Notes: generated by a model not told the origin, from the sequence alone. DNA of 64,000 bases from Streptomyces caelestis (GCF_001279005.1 NZ_LGCN01000108.1:1-64000); one strand, 5' to 3'; shown: positions 26,150 to 34,770, counted from the stretch's first letter. Made by a program: numbers and translations.

Positions 26150-26727
26150 AGCGTCTCGAAGGAGTCGGTGTCCGCGCGGTGTTCGCGGACGGCTCCGGTG
26201 TGCACCTCGTAGTACCAGCCGCGCAGCCGGAGCCGGCCCGAGGCCAGCCGTCGTTCGACGCACGGGTACGAGCGCAGCCGCAACAGCTGGGCCAGGACGT
26301 GGTGCTGGACCGCCTCCGCGCAGGCGGGGTCCGCCGCGTCGGCCGGCGCCGGCTCGTCGGCGGCGTGCGCCAGCCAGTCGCGCACGGCGGGTACGGCGTC
26401 CAGGTCGTCACCGCGCACCAGCGCGCCGACGGCCCCGCAGTGGGAGTGGCCGCAGACCACGATGTCCGTGACCCCGAGGACCCCCACCGCGTACTCGACG
26501 GTGGCCGCCTCGGAGGTGGGGCGCCCCGGGGTGTACGGCGGGACGATGTTGCCCGCGGTGCGCAGCTCGAAGAGCTCGCCGGGCCGGGCGCCCGTGATCA
26601 GGGCCGGTACGACCCTGGAGTCGGAGCAGGTGATGAACAGGACGTCGGGGGACTGCCCCTCGGCGAGGCGGGCGAACTCCTCAGGGCGCTGTCCGAACGT
26701 GCGGGCGTTGTCGATGAGGGGCTGCAT
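26146..26727 (-). CDS. Beta-class carbonic anhydrase
   Basis: A 193-residue beta-carbonic anhydrase that interconverts CO2 and bicarbonate. Zinc ligands are C34 in FITCSDSRVV and H94/C97 in VCGHSHCGAV; the D36-R38 dyad is intact. Other signatures are ALITGARPGELFELRTAGNIVPPY (two pieces) and EAATVEYAVGVLGV. I chose ATG 26727 (MQPLIDNARTF) because AGGAGG lies 9 nt upstream (26737-26742). ATG 26799 (MDQRSPTFV), with GAGG 8 nt upstream, would add 24 residues and cannot be excluded. First gene of the carbonic anhydrase-SulP operon. Its upstream region holds a large palindrome. Confidence 0.92.
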   Translation of the reverse strand: MQPLIDNARTFGQRPEEFARLAEGQSPDVLFITCSDSRVVPALITGARPGELFELRTAGNIVPPYTPGRPTSEAATVEYAVGVLGVTDIVVCGHSHCGAVGALVRGDDLDAVPAVRDWLAHAADEPAPADAADPACAEAVQHHVLAQLLRLRSYPCVERRLASGRLRLRGWYYEVHTGAVREHRADTDSFETL

Positions 26728-26993
26728 CTGGCGGTACCTCCTGGCGCGCGTGGGGACGCGTCGGACGGGCATGACAAAGGTCGGACTTCGCTGATCCATG
26801 GCCTTTGCCTCACGGAAGGTGTGCACGTGTGCGAAGGGCGCGGGAAATGCGAAGAAGTGAAGCGCGGGTAAAGCGGTGGAGAGCGGCCGGGGTGGGGCCG
26901 CGGTCGCCGGACCTCGGGACACGACCGTCCCACAAGGTGGTTCGCACCTCTTCCGCACACCAAGGCTTGGTCAACGGTTGGTCAAGAAACACA

Positions 26994-27023
26994 TTAACCC
27001 TGCAAAGTCGTTTGCAGGGTTAA
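26994..27023. promoter_or_regulatory. Perfect 13-bp palindrome with flanking repeats upstream of carbonic anhydrase
   Basis: TTAACCCTGCAAA (26994-27006) and TTTGCAGGGTTAA (27011-27023) are perfect inverted copies around GTCG. Further out, GAAACAC and GTGTTTC also pair imperfectly in position. Next to it on the carbonic anhydrase side lie two direct copies of TTGGTCAA (26968-26987), which read as TTGACC on the minus strand and could be -35 boxes. The AT-rich arms are unusual for this genome and suggest an operator rather than only a terminator for zapE. The rest of 26800-27122 shows no gene. Confidence 0.6.
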
Positions 27024-27122
27024 CTCGGTGTTTCCTGGCGTAGAGAGCCTGAAAAGAAAGGGTGTGTTGGCGCGAATCCGCTCCTGATCAGCGGTGATTC
27101 GAGCAGGTGTCCGACGCGCGGT

Positions 27123-28226
27123 TCACCGGTCCTCGGCGAGCCGTCCCGCGTCGCGGGCCAGCGCGGTGAGCCGCGAGATCGCCCGGAAGTACTTCTTGCG
27201 GTAGCCGCCCTTCAGCATCTCCTCGCTGAACAGCCGGTCGAACGGCAGCCCCGAGGCGAGCACGGGCACCTCACGGTCGTAGAGCCGGTCCGCGAGGACG
27301 ACGAGCCGGAGCGCGGTCGACTGGTCCGGCACCGGACGCACACCGGTGAGGCACACCGCGCGCAGTCCGTCGGTCAGGGCCCCGTAGCGGCTGGGGTGGA
27401 CCCGCGCGAGATGGTCCAGCAGGTCGGGGAAGGCGTCGAGCGAGGCGCCCTCGGTGGCGTGCGCCGTCCGCGTCACCAGCTCGTCGGAGTACGGCGCCGG
27501 CGCCTCGGGCAGACCCCGGTGGCGGTAGTCCTCGCCGTCGATGCGCAGGGCGCGGAAGTGGGCCGACAGGCCCTGGATCTCGCGCAGGAAGTCCGCCGCC
27601 GCGAACCGGCCCTCGCCGAGCTTGCCCGGCAGCGTGTTCGAGGTGGCGGCGAGCGCCACGCCGGCCTCGACCAGCTTTCCGAGCAGGGTGGAGACGAGCA
27701 CGGTGTCGCCCGGGTCGTCCAGCTCGAACTCGTCGATGCACAGCAGCCGGTGCCCGGAGAGGGTCCTCACGGTCTGCTGGAAGCCGAGGGCGCCGACCAG
27801 GTTGGTCAGCTCCACGAAGGTGCCGAACGCCTTGCGGGAGGGCTCGGCCGGGGTGGCGTGCCACAGGGAGGCCAGCAGGTGGGTCTTGCCGACGCCGTAG
27901 CCGCCGTCGAGGTAGACGCCGCGCGGGCCCGCCGGGGCCTTCTTCGGCGCCTTGCCGAAGCCGAACAGCCTGCGCCGGCCCGAGCCGCCGGCCGCCGCCC
28001 CGTCGAGACCGGCCGCGAAGCCATCGAGGACGCGCACGGCCTCGGTCTGGCTCGGCTGGTCCGGGTCCGGGAGGTAGGTGGAGAAGCGGACCGAGTCGAA
28101 CCGCGGCGGCGGCACCATCTCGGCGACGAGCCGGTCCGCGGGCACGTGCGGCTCACGGGCGCACAGCGACAGCGGCGCCGCATCGGCTATCGGACCGGGA
28201 CGGGGGGCGGGGGAGGAGGACGACAC
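27123..28226 (-). CDS. zapE: ZapE (AFG1-like) cell-division ATPase
   Basis: A 367-residue P-loop ATPase of the AFG1/ZapE family. Walker A is GVYLDGGYGVGKTHLLASLWH, Walker B is HRLLCIDEFELDDPGDT, and the sensor is ALAATSNTLPGKLGEGRFAAADF (two pieces). The C-terminal RLYDREVPVLASG and FSEEMLKGGYRKKYFRAISRL segments are typical. In Escherichia coli ZapE interacts with FtsZ; in actinobacteria the role is untested. A Gly/Arg linker (GSGRRRLFGFGKAPKKAPAG) interrupts the N-terminal region. The start is GTG 28226; upstream in-frame codons to 28313 would overlap the divergent reductase gene. The start-to-start distance to that gene is 37 bp. Confidence 0.88.
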   Translation of the reverse strand: MSSSSPAPRPGPIADAAPLSLCAREPHVPADRLVAEMVPPPRFDSVRFSTYLPDPDQPSQTEAVRVLDGFAAGLDGAAAGGSGRRRLFGFGKAPKKAPAGPRGVYLDGGYGVGKTHLLASLWHATPAEPSRKAFGTFVELTNLVGALGFQQTVRTLSGHRLLCIDEFELDDPGDTVLVSTLLGKLVEAGVALAATSNTLPGKLGEGRFAAADFLREIQGLSAHFRALRIDGEDYRHRGLPEAPAPYSDELVTRTAHATEGASLDAFPDLLDHLARVHPSRYGALTDGLRAVCLTGVRPVPDQSTALRLVVLADRLYDREVPVLASGLPFDRLFSEEMLKGGYRKKYFRAISRLTALARDAGRLAEDR

Positions 28227-28263
28227 GATCCCCCATGCTACGGGCCGTGGAACACTGCTCGGC

Positions 28264-29049
28264 ATGCGACGCCTGTTCCCCGTGACCGACGTGACCGACG
28301 TGACCGACGACACCGCGGCTCGCGAGTGGAGCCTCGCCGAGCTCGCCGCCGCGTACGCCTACCCCGAGCCGGGGCCGGACGGGCGGGAGCCGTGGCTGCG
28401 CGCCAACATGGTGTCCACCCTCGACGGGGCCGCCCAGCACGACGGCCGCTCGCAGCCCATCTCCTGCCCGGCCGACATGCGGATCTTCGGCACGCTGCGG
28501 GCGCTCGCCGACGTCGTGGTCGTCGGCGCGCAGACGGTACGGCAGGAGGGCTACCGTCCGTCGCGCGCACGCGCGGAGTTCGCGGCCGCGCGGGAGGCGG
28601 CCGGACAGGGGCCCGCGCCCGCGATCGCGGTGGTGACGGCGAGCCTGGACCTGGACTTCTCGCTGCCGCTGTTCACCTCCCCCCTGGTGCCCACGCTGCT
28701 GCTGACCGGCGCCGGGGCCGCCCCGGACCGCGTGGCCGCCGCCGAGCGGGCGGGCGCCCGGGTGGTCACCGCCGGGGAAGGGGAGGCGGTGGACCCCGCG
28801 CGGGCGGTGCGGGCCCTCGCGGACCTCGGGCACACCCGGCTGCTGACCGAGGGCGGGCCGCGGCTGCTGGGCCAGCTGGTGGCGGCCGGGGTGCTGGACG
28901 AGCTCTGCCTGACCGTCTCGCCGATGCTCACCGCCGGTGACGCGCAGCGCATCGCCGGTGGACCGTCCGTAACACTTCCGCGGCGTTTCGCGCTGAAGTC
29001 GATGCTGGAGGAGGACGGTTTCCTGTTCACCCGGTACCAGCGGTCCTGA
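28264..29049 (+). CDS. RibD C-terminal-domain reductase (pyrimidine reductase family)
   Basis: A 261-residue protein with the dihydrofolate-reductase-like fold of RibD C-terminal reductases: PWLRANMVSTLDGAAQHDGRSQPISCPADMRIFGTLRALADVVVVGAQTVRQEGY, in pieces, holds the NADPH and substrate loops. Next come LLTEGGPRLLGQLVAAGVLDELCLTVSP (two pieces) and the terminal strand EDGFLFTRYQRS. It lacks the deaminase domain, so it is a stand-alone reductase. Family members reduce pyrimidine-ring intermediates of riboflavin or deazaflavin metabolism, but this lineage is uncharacterised. The N-terminus contains three tandem 9-bp repeats encoding VTDVTDVTD. Start ATG 28264. Divergent from zapE. Confidence 0.82.
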   Translation: MRRLFPVTDVTDVTDDTAAREWSLAELAAAYAYPEPGPDGREPWLRANMVSTLDGAAQHDGRSQPISCPADMRIFGTLRALADVVVVGAQTVRQEGYRPSRARAEFAAAREAAGQGPAPAIAVVTASLDLDFSLPLFTSPLVPTLLLTGAGAAPDRVAAAERAGARVVTAGEGEAVDPARAVRALADLGHTRLLTEGGPRLLGQLVAAGVLDELCLTVSPMLTAGDAQRIAGGPSVTLPRRFALKSMLEEDGFLFTRYQRS

Positions 29050-29250
29050 CCGGTCGCGGCCGGGGGCGCCGGACGGCGACCGCCGGTCCGGCGATCGGCG
29101 GAACGCATTCGTCCGGCCGATGCGGGAAGGGGCAACACTGAATCCGGCGGTACCCGTGCGCACACGGGGCAGGATGGTTTCCGCAGGGCCGGGCCCGGTC
29201 CACGGAGCAGAGAGGGGGCCCTAGGGTCCTCCGAGGAGAAGGGGAGCCTG

Positions 29251-29724
29251 GTGTTCACCAGCGTACTGATGATCGAGAAGGCCCTGACGTCCGCCGACGT
29301 GGAGTTCGTCACCACCTTGCACGGCGACGAGCCGGTCTCCTTCCATGTGCTGCTCCAGCCGCGCGGCGAACAGGCCGACCGGCTGCTGAGAGCCATCGAC
29401 GACGTCGCGCTCGGCGAGCTCGACGAGGCCGTCCGCGAGGGCGAGACGCCCGAGGGCGAGGAGGCCCAGACCATGGGGGAGCGGGCCCTGGAGGTGTCCC
29501 TGCAGGCCCTGCGCACCACCGGCGACACGGCGCAGGGCCGGCTCGTCGAGGACCACCCGCTGGACGCGCTGAGGGCCGTGGTGGAGGAGGTCGGGGCGGA
29601 CGAGGTGATCGTCCTGACCGACCCGCACTACGTGGAGGAGTTCTTCCACCGCGACTGGGCCTCCCGGGCCCGGCACAAGGTCGGGGTGCCGGTGCTGAAA
29701 CTCTTCTCCCACAGCAAGGCATAG
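29251..29724 (+). CDS. Universal-stress-protein-like hypothetical protein
   Basis: A 157-residue cytoplasmic protein starting at GTG 29251. The pattern is an alpha/beta sandwich: ADVEFVTTLHGDEPVSFHVLLQP, a long acidic middle (DEAVREGETPEGEEAQTMGERALEVSLQALR in two pieces), then DHPLDALRAVVEEVGADEVIVLTDPHYVEEFFHRDW (two pieces) and the end HKVGVPVLKLFSHS. The DEVIVLTDPHYVEEFFHRDWASRARHKVGVPVL region resembles the C-terminal half of UspA-type domains. Orthologues in Streptomyces have been labelled indole-3-glycerol phosphate synthase, which the sequence does not support. It precedes murC by 80 bp on the same strand. Confidence 0.7.
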   Translation: MFTSVLMIEKALTSADVEFVTTLHGDEPVSFHVLLQPRGEQADRLLRAIDDVALGELDEAVREGETPEGEEAQTMGERALEVSLQALRTTGDTAQGRLVEDHPLDALRAVVEEVGADEVIVLTDPHYVEEFFHRDWASRARHKVGVPVLKLFSHSKA

Positions 29725-29804
29725 GCTGGGGCGGCGCCCTCCCGGTTCTCCCGCGAGGGCGCGAAGACCGCCGTCCCGCTCGTCGCACCACTGGGAGAAC
29801 ACGC

Positions 29805-31193
29805 ATGGCACCCGGCCTTCCTACCGCCATGGACCGACCGCACTTCATCGGCATCGGCGGCGCCGGGATGTCGGGCATCGCCAAGATCCTCGCCCAGCGC
29901 GGCGCGAAGGTGGCCGGCAGCGACGCCAAGGACTCCGCCACCGCCGACGCCCTGCGCGCCCTCGGCGCCACCGTGCACATCGGCCACGCCGCCGGGCACC
30001 TCGCCGACGACGCCAGCTGCGTCGTCGTCTCCTCCGCGATCCGCGAGGACAACCCCGAGCTGGTCCGGGCGGCCGAGCTGGGCGTCCCGGTGGTGCACCG
30101 CTCCGACGCCCTCGCCGCCCTGATGGACGGCCTGCGCCCGATCGCGGTGGCCGGCACCCACGGCAAGACCACCACCACCTCCATGCTGGCGGTCTCCCTC
30201 ACCGCGCTGGGCCGCGAGCCGTCGTACGCGATCGGCGGCGACCTGGACGCCCCCGGCTCCAACGCGCTGCACGGCGCGGGCGAGATCTTCGTCGCCGAGG
30301 CCGACGAGTCGGACCGCAGCTTCCACACGTACGCCCCCGAGGTCGCGATCATCCTCAACGTGGAGCTGGACCACCACGCCAACTACGCCTCCATGGAGGA
30401 GATCCACGAGTCCTTCGAGACGTTCGTCGGCCGGATCGTGCCCGGCGGCACGCTGGTGATCTCCGCGGACCACGAGGGCGCCCGCGAGCTGACCCGGCGG
30501 CTGGACGGATCGGTGCGGACCGTGACGTACGGGGAGTCGGACGACGCCGACGTGCGGGTGCTGTCGGTCGTCCCGCAGGGGCTGAGGAGCGAGGTGACCG
30601 TCGAACTCGACGGCGCCCCCCTCACCTTCACCGTGTCGGTCCCCGGCCGGCACTACGCGCACAACGCGGTCGCCGCGCTCACCGCCGGCGTGGCGCTCGG
30701 CATCCCGGCCGCCGAGCTGGCCCCGGCGCTGGCCGCGTACACCGGGGTGAAGCGGCGCCTGCAGCTCAAGGGCGAGGCCGCAGGCGTGCAGGTCGTCGAC
30801 TCCTACGCGCACCACCCGAGCGAGATGACCGCCGACCTGGAGGCGATGCGCGCGGCCGTCGGCGACGCCCGCATCCTGGTCGTCTTCCAGCCGCACCTGT
30901 TCTCCCGCACCCGGGAGCTGGGCAAGGAGATGGGCCAGGCCCTGTCCCTGGCCGACGCCTCGGTGGTGCTGGACGTCTACCCGGCCCGCGAGGACCCGAT
31001 CCCGGGCGTCACCAGCGAGCTGATCATCGAGGCGGCCCGGGCGGCCGGCGCGGACGTCACCGCCGTCCACGACAAGACGGAGATCCCCGAGGTGGTCGCG
31101 GGAATGGCGAAGCCCGGTGATCTCGTTCTCACCATGGGAGCGGGCGACGTCACCGACCTCGGCCCGCTCATCCTGGACCGTCTGTCGAAGTAA
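29805..31193 (+). CDS. murC: UDP-N-acetylmuramate--L-alanine ligase MurC
   Basis: A 462-residue Mur ligase that adds L-alanine to UDP-MurNAc in the cytoplasm, the first peptide step of peptidoglycan synthesis. The N-terminal Rossmann motif is HFIGIGGAGMSGIAKILAQRG (13-33). The ATP loop is AVAGTHGKTTTTSML (about 115-128). VEADESDRSF-type residues appear as FVAEADESDRSFHTYAPEV. The C-terminal domain has GVQVVDSYAHHPSEM and LVVFQPHLFSRTRELGKEM, both specific to MurC. It lies outside the dcw cluster, as often in Streptomyces. It is followed 14 bp later by msrB on the same strand. ATG 29805 is used; a second in-frame ATG eight codons in is possible. Confidence 0.93.
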   Translation: MAPGLPTAMDRPHFIGIGGAGMSGIAKILAQRGAKVAGSDAKDSATADALRALGATVHIGHAAGHLADDASCVVVSSAIREDNPELVRAAELGVPVVHRSDALAALMDGLRPIAVAGTHGKTTTTSMLAVSLTALGREPSYAIGGDLDAPGSNALHGAGEIFVAEADESDRSFHTYAPEVAIILNVELDHHANYASMEEIHESFETFVGRIVPGGTLVISADHEGARELTRRLDGSVRTVTYGESDDADVRVLSVVPQGLRSEVTVELDGAPLTFTVSVPGRHYAHNAVAALTAGVALGIPAAELAPALAAYTGVKRRLQLKGEAAGVQVVDSYAHHPSEMTADLEAMRAAVGDARILVVFQPHLFSRTRELGKEMGQALSLADASVVLDVYPAREDPIPGVTSELIIEAARAAGADVTAVHDKTEIPEVVAGMAKPGDLVLTMGAGDVTDLGPLILDRLSK

Positions 31194-31207
31194 GGGGCTC
31201 GAGTCTC

Positions 31208-31615
31208 ATGCCGTACGACGTGGAGAAGCCGGACGAGCAGTGGCGCGCGGAGCTGTCCCCGTCCGAGTACGCCGTCCTGCGCCAGGCGGCCACGGAACCC
31301 GCCTTCACCGGCGAGTACACCGACACCAAGGCCGAGGGCGTCTACTCCTGTCGCGCCTGCGGCGCCGAGCTGTTCACCTCGACCACCAAGTTCGAGTCGC
31401 ACTGCGGCTGGCCGTCCTTCTACGACCCGAAGGACACCGGCGCCGTGGAGCTGGTCGAGGACCGCTCGCACGGCATGGTGCGCACCGAGGTCCGCTGCGC
31501 CCGCTGCGGCTCCCACCTCGGGCACGTGTTCGAGGGTGAGGGGTATGCGACGCCCACGGACCAGCGGTACTGCATCAACAGCATCTCGCTGACGCTGCGG
31601 CCCGCCGAGGGCTGA
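31208..31615 (+). CDS. msrB: Peptide methionine-(R)-S-oxide reductase MsrB
   Basis: A 135-residue MsrB that reduces the R-sulfoxide of methionine in proteins. The structural zinc is held by two CxxC pairs, C48/C51 in YSCRACGAEL and C97/C100 in VRCARCGSHLGHVF. The catalytic cysteine is C122 in DQRYCINSISL. A further cysteine, C66 in FESHCGWPSFYDP, is the usual resolving position. The start ATG 31208 lies 14 bp after murC, suggesting one transcript. Confidence 0.95.
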   Translation: MPYDVEKPDEQWRAELSPSEYAVLRQAATEPAFTGEYTDTKAEGVYSCRACGAELFTSTTKFESHCGWPSFYDPKDTGAVELVEDRSHGMVRTEVRCARCGSHLGHVFEGEGYATPTDQRYCINSISLTLRPAEG

Positions 31616-31631
31616 TCCGCGCACCTGCTGC

Positions 31632-32972
31632 TCACCAGCCGGTGAGCAGCAGGTGGTTGAGGAGCAGCGCGAGGGCGGCCTGAGCGGTCAGCCAGGCGCG
31701 CGGGCCGGGCAGGAGGGCGGCGGCGGGGAGCAGCCAGAACGCGAAGGGCAGCCAGATGCGTTCCGTCTCCGCCTTGCTCATCCCCGACAGGTCGGCGATC
31801 AGCAGCGCGAGGAGGGCGGACGCCGCGAGCAGCGCCAGACGGGGAGCGGCGGTACGGGGACGCGGGGTGCGGCCCCCGACGAGCAGGCCCCCCGCCCTGC
31901 GCAGCCCCGCCACCGTCGCCGGCCCGGTGACCAGCACCGTGCACGCCAGGTTGGCCCACACCCAGTACCCGTACGGGCGCACCCCGCCCGCCCCCTGGTG
32001 GTAGCGGGTGACCAGCAGCCGGTACGCCTCCCACCAGTCGAAGCCCAGCGCGGCGAACACGGCCGGCACGACCAGGAACCCGGCGGCCGCGTACGGCAGG
32101 GGCCGCAGGCGCCGCGTGCCCAGGAGCAGGACGGCCGCGCCGATCACCGCGAACAGGGTGAGTCCGTACGACAGGTGCACGGTGAGGCCGAACAGCAGTC
32201 CTGAGCCGAGCCCGGTCAGGGCCGGGCGGTGTCCCGTCACGGCGAGGGCGAGCAGGGTCACGGCCCAGGCGGCCACCGCCGTGAAGTAGCCGTCGGCGGA
32301 CGTGCCCACCCACACCGCCGCCGGGGCCAGGACGAGAAAGGGCGCGGCGCGGCGGGCGAGCGTCTCGTCGGCGAGCCGGCCCACGGCGACCAGGACCGCG
32401 ACCGCCGCCGTGGTGCCGGCGGTGATGACGAAGGCGCCCGCCCACCCCCCGCCGCCCAGCCCGATCCGGTCGAGCAGGACGAAGGTGACGGTGGCGCCCG
32501 GCGGATGCCCGGCGACATGGGCGGGCCAGTTGTCGGGGGCGCCGAGCAGGATGTGCGCGTCGAAGTCCCGCAGGGCGGCGGGGATGTCCCGGAAGCGGTC
32601 GACGGCCCGCAGGTACTCGTGGGTGGTGGTCAGCTGTTCGGCGACGCCCCGGTGCCAGCCGTCGACGAGGGCGAGCGACCAGGTCCAGGCCAGGGACGTT
32701 GCCCACGCCGTGAGCAGCAGGGGCCGCCAGGACAGCCGGGCGGCCAGGGAGGGACCGTACGCCACCACGGCGGCGGCGACGACCAGCGCGGCCGGAGTGC
32801 CCGGGCCGGCGTGCGGCGCCCAGTCGGCCAGCAGCGGCGGCCGGCCGACCCGGAGCGTGCCGTGACGGTCCTCGATCCGGGCGCCGATCAGGACGGCGGC
32901 CAGGACCAGCAGCGCGGCGGCCGTGACCGCCGAGAGGTCACGGGCCGTGGCACGGGGAAGATCGCGGTTCAC
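31632..32972 (-). CDS. Polytopic membrane protein, GT-C glycosyltransferase-like
   Basis: A 446-residue protein with about 11-12 helices. The first extracytoplasmic segments include DRFRDIPAALRDFDAHILLGAPDNWPAHVAGHPPGATV, in pieces; an acidic DxD-like residue pair in a large first loop and a later loop (LGFDWWEAYRLLVTRYHQGAGG) are features of GT-C (mannosyltransferase-like) enzymes that use lipid-linked sugars. No exact family can be named from the sequence. The last helices follow SKAETERIWLPFAFWLLPAAALL. It converges with msrB (16 bp between stops) and is divergent from the molybdoenzyme gene at 33086. Confidence 0.75.
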   Translation of the reverse strand: MNRDLPRATARDLSAVTAAALLVLAAVLIGARIEDRHGTLRVGRPPLLADWAPHAGPGTPAALVVAAAVVAYGPSLAARLSWRPLLLTAWATSLAWTWSLALVDGWHRGVAEQLTTTHEYLRAVDRFRDIPAALRDFDAHILLGAPDNWPAHVAGHPPGATVTFVLLDRIGLGGGGWAGAFVITAGTTAAVAVLVAVGRLADETLARRAAPFLVLAPAAVWVGTSADGYFTAVAAWAVTLLALAVTGHRPALTGLGSGLLFGLTVHLSYGLTLFAVIGAAVLLLGTRRLRPLPYAAAGFLVVPAVFAALGFDWWEAYRLLVTRYHQGAGGVRPYGYWVWANLACTVLVTGPATVAGLRRAGGLLVGGRTPRPRTAAPRLALLAASALLALLIADLSGMSKAETERIWLPFAFWLLPAAALLPGPRAWLTAQAALALLLNHLLLTGW

Positions 32973-33085
32973 GCCGTCACGCTAGGCCGGGGGAGCGGTG
33001 ACGGGCGGCCGGGCAGGGTGGATGTCAGCGTTTCGTCATCGCTTCCGCACCCTTTCGCGGGGTGGTGCGGACCTACGGTCGGCAC

Positions 33086-34345
33086 ATGCCTCGGTCCTTC
33101 CTCCCCACCCGTCCCGTGCGGGGCCCGTTCTCGCCGGACTTCTGGCGCAGCCCGCTGCGCGGTCCCCGGTTCACCTCGGTGCTCGGGGTGGTCCTCCTCG
33201 CCGGCGTCACGATCCTGTTCGTCACGGGACTGCTGTCGTACGCCGCGTACAACCCGGACCTCGCGCCGGTGAACGACAAGACCCCCGGCAAGGGGCTCCT
33301 CGGCTTCTACCTCTTCCCCTGGCCCACCGACCCGCCGTGGCTGTACCGGCTCACCCAGGGCGTCCACGTCACGCTCGGCCTGGTGCTCGTGCCGGTGCTG
33401 CTGGCCAAACTGTGGTCGGTGGCGCCCAGGCTGTTCACCCTGCCCCCGGCCCGCTCGCTCACCCACGCCCTGGAGCGGATCTCGCTGCTGCTCCTGGTCG
33501 GCGGCGCGCTGTTCGAGTTCACCACGGGCATCCTCAACGTCCAGCTCGACTACGTCTTCCCCGGCTCCTTCTATCCGCTGCACTTCTACGGCGCCTGGGT
33601 GTTCTTCGGCGCGTTCGCCGCCCACGCGGTGCTGAAGGCGCCGGTGGCGGTCCGGAACCTGCGCAGGATGCGGGAAGGGGGCGGTGAGGACGCGGACGGG
33701 CCGGCCGCTCCGCGTCCCGATCCGCCGACCGTCTCGCGGCGCGGGGCGCTCGGGCTGGTCGGCGGCGGTTCGCTGCTGTTCCTCGTCACCTCCGCCGGGC
33801 GCAGCTTCGACGCACCGCTGCGCGAGACCGCCGTCCTCACTCCGCACGGCGGCCCCGAACCCGGCAGCGGACCAGGCGCGTTCCAGATCAACAAGACGGC
33901 CGCGTACGCCGGGATCCGCGCCGCCGAGACGAACGAGGCGGCGTGGCGGCTGGCCGTCACCGGGCCCACCGGCACCGTACGGCTCGGCAGGGCCGGCCTG
34001 CTCGGCATGCCGTTGCACAGCGTCGCGCTGCCCATCGCCTGCGTGGAGGGCTGGTCCACCTCGGACCAGTGGTGGCGGGGCGTACGGCTGCGGGACCTCG
34101 CGGCGCTCGTCGGGCACGACGACCCGGTGGACGTGTTCGTGGAGTCGCTGCAACGCCACGGCGCCTTCCGGCGCGGCGCGCTGCGCGCCAACCAGGTCGC
34201 CGACCCGCGTTCCCTGCTCGCCCTGTTCGTCAACGGCGAGGAACTGACCCTCGATCACGGTTACCCGGCCCGGATCATCGTCCCCGCCGCTCCCGGCGTG
34301 CTCGCCACCAAGTGGGTCGCCCGGCTGACCTTCGGTGAGCTGTGA
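33086..34345 (+). CDS. Molybdopterin-dependent oxidoreductase with cytochrome b-like membrane domain
   Basis: A 419-residue two-part protein. Residues 1 to about 205 form four or five helices with conserved histidines (RLTQGVHVTLGLVLVPVLLAKLW and FYPLHFYGAWVFFGAFAAHAVLK, in pieces), like a di-haem cytochrome b561 unit. A second hydrophobic segment follows VSRRGALGLVGGGSLLFLVTSAG. The C-terminal ~170 residues have the sulfite-oxidase-type molybdopterin fold: WRLAVTGPTGTVRLGRAGLLGMPLHSV (two pieces), the Mo-ligand cysteine in IACVEGWSTSDQWWRGVRLRDL, and DHGYPARIIVPAAPGVLATKWV (two pieces). This suggests a membrane-bound molybdoenzyme similar to MsrP/YedY with a built-in haem partner. Start ATG 33086, weak ribosome-binding site; GTG 33062 is possible. 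Confidence 0.85.
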   Translation: MPRSFLPTRPVRGPFSPDFWRSPLRGPRFTSVLGVVLLAGVTILFVTGLLSYAAYNPDLAPVNDKTPGKGLLGFYLFPWPTDPPWLYRLTQGVHVTLGLVLVPVLLAKLWSVAPRLFTLPPARSLTHALERISLLLLVGGALFEFTTGILNVQLDYVFPGSFYPLHFYGAWVFFGAFAAHAVLKAPVAVRNLRRMREGGGEDADGPAAPRPDPPTVSRRGALGLVGGGSLLFLVTSAGRSFDAPLRETAVLTPHGGPEPGSGPGAFQINKTAAYAGIRAAETNEAAWRLAVTGPTGTVRLGRAGLLGMPLHSVALPIACVEGWSTSDQWWRGVRLRDLAALVGHDDPVDVFVESLQRHGAFRRGALRANQVADPRSLLALFVNGEELTLDHGYPARIIVPAAPGVLATKWVARLTFGEL

Positions 34346-34770
34346 GGCGACCCGTGAAGCCGCTCGTGCTGCTCTGTTCGTTCGCCCTCTGCGCGTACGC
34401 GGGGGTGCGGTTGCTCGACGGGGACTGGTTCATGGTCGCGCTGTGGTTCGTGGGCGCGGCGGTGGTCCACGACCTGGTGCTGCTGCCGTTGTACGCGGCG
34501 GCCGACCGGGCGCTGGTGAAGGGCGCGCGGCGGCGGAGGACGTGGGTCGTGTACGCGCGGGTGCCGGCCGCGCTGTCCGGGCTGCTGCTGCTCGTGTGGT
34601 TCCCGCTGATCACCGGCCGGGTGTCGGAGCGGTACGCCGGTGTCGCGGGTCTGTCCGCGGACGGCTACGCGGTCCGGTGGCTGATCGTCACGGCCGTGCT
34701 GTTCGGGGGCTCGGCGGTGGTGTTCGCGGTGCGGATGAGGAGGGGGCGGCGGGCGCCGGGTGTCAGCTGA
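34342..34770 (+). CDS. Small membrane protein coupled to the molybdoenzyme
   Basis: A 142-residue protein with four helices: VLLCSFALCAYAGVRLL, FMVALWFVGAAVVHDLVLLPLYAAAD, VPAALSGLLLLVWFPLI and WLIVTAVLFGGSAVVFAV. A basic loop (KGARRRRTWVVYARV) lies between the second and third helices. It starts at GTG 34342, overlapping the oxidoreductase stop by 4 nt, so it is probably a subunit or assembly partner of that enzyme. No recognised domain. The operon ends at the large palindrome beginning about 70 bp downstream. Confidence 0.75.
   Translation: MRRPVKPLVLLCSFALCAYAGVRLLDGDWFMVALWFVGAAVVHDLVLLPLYAAADRALVKGARRRRTWVVYARVPAALSGLLLLVWFPLITGRVSERYAGVAGLSADGYAVRWLIVTAVLFGGSAVVFAVRMRRGRRAPGVS

Noticed and set aside
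29251..29724. Indole-3-glycerol phosphate synthase
   Set aside because: The label is used for similar proteins, but no TrpC motifs are visible; the pattern is nearer to universal stress proteins.
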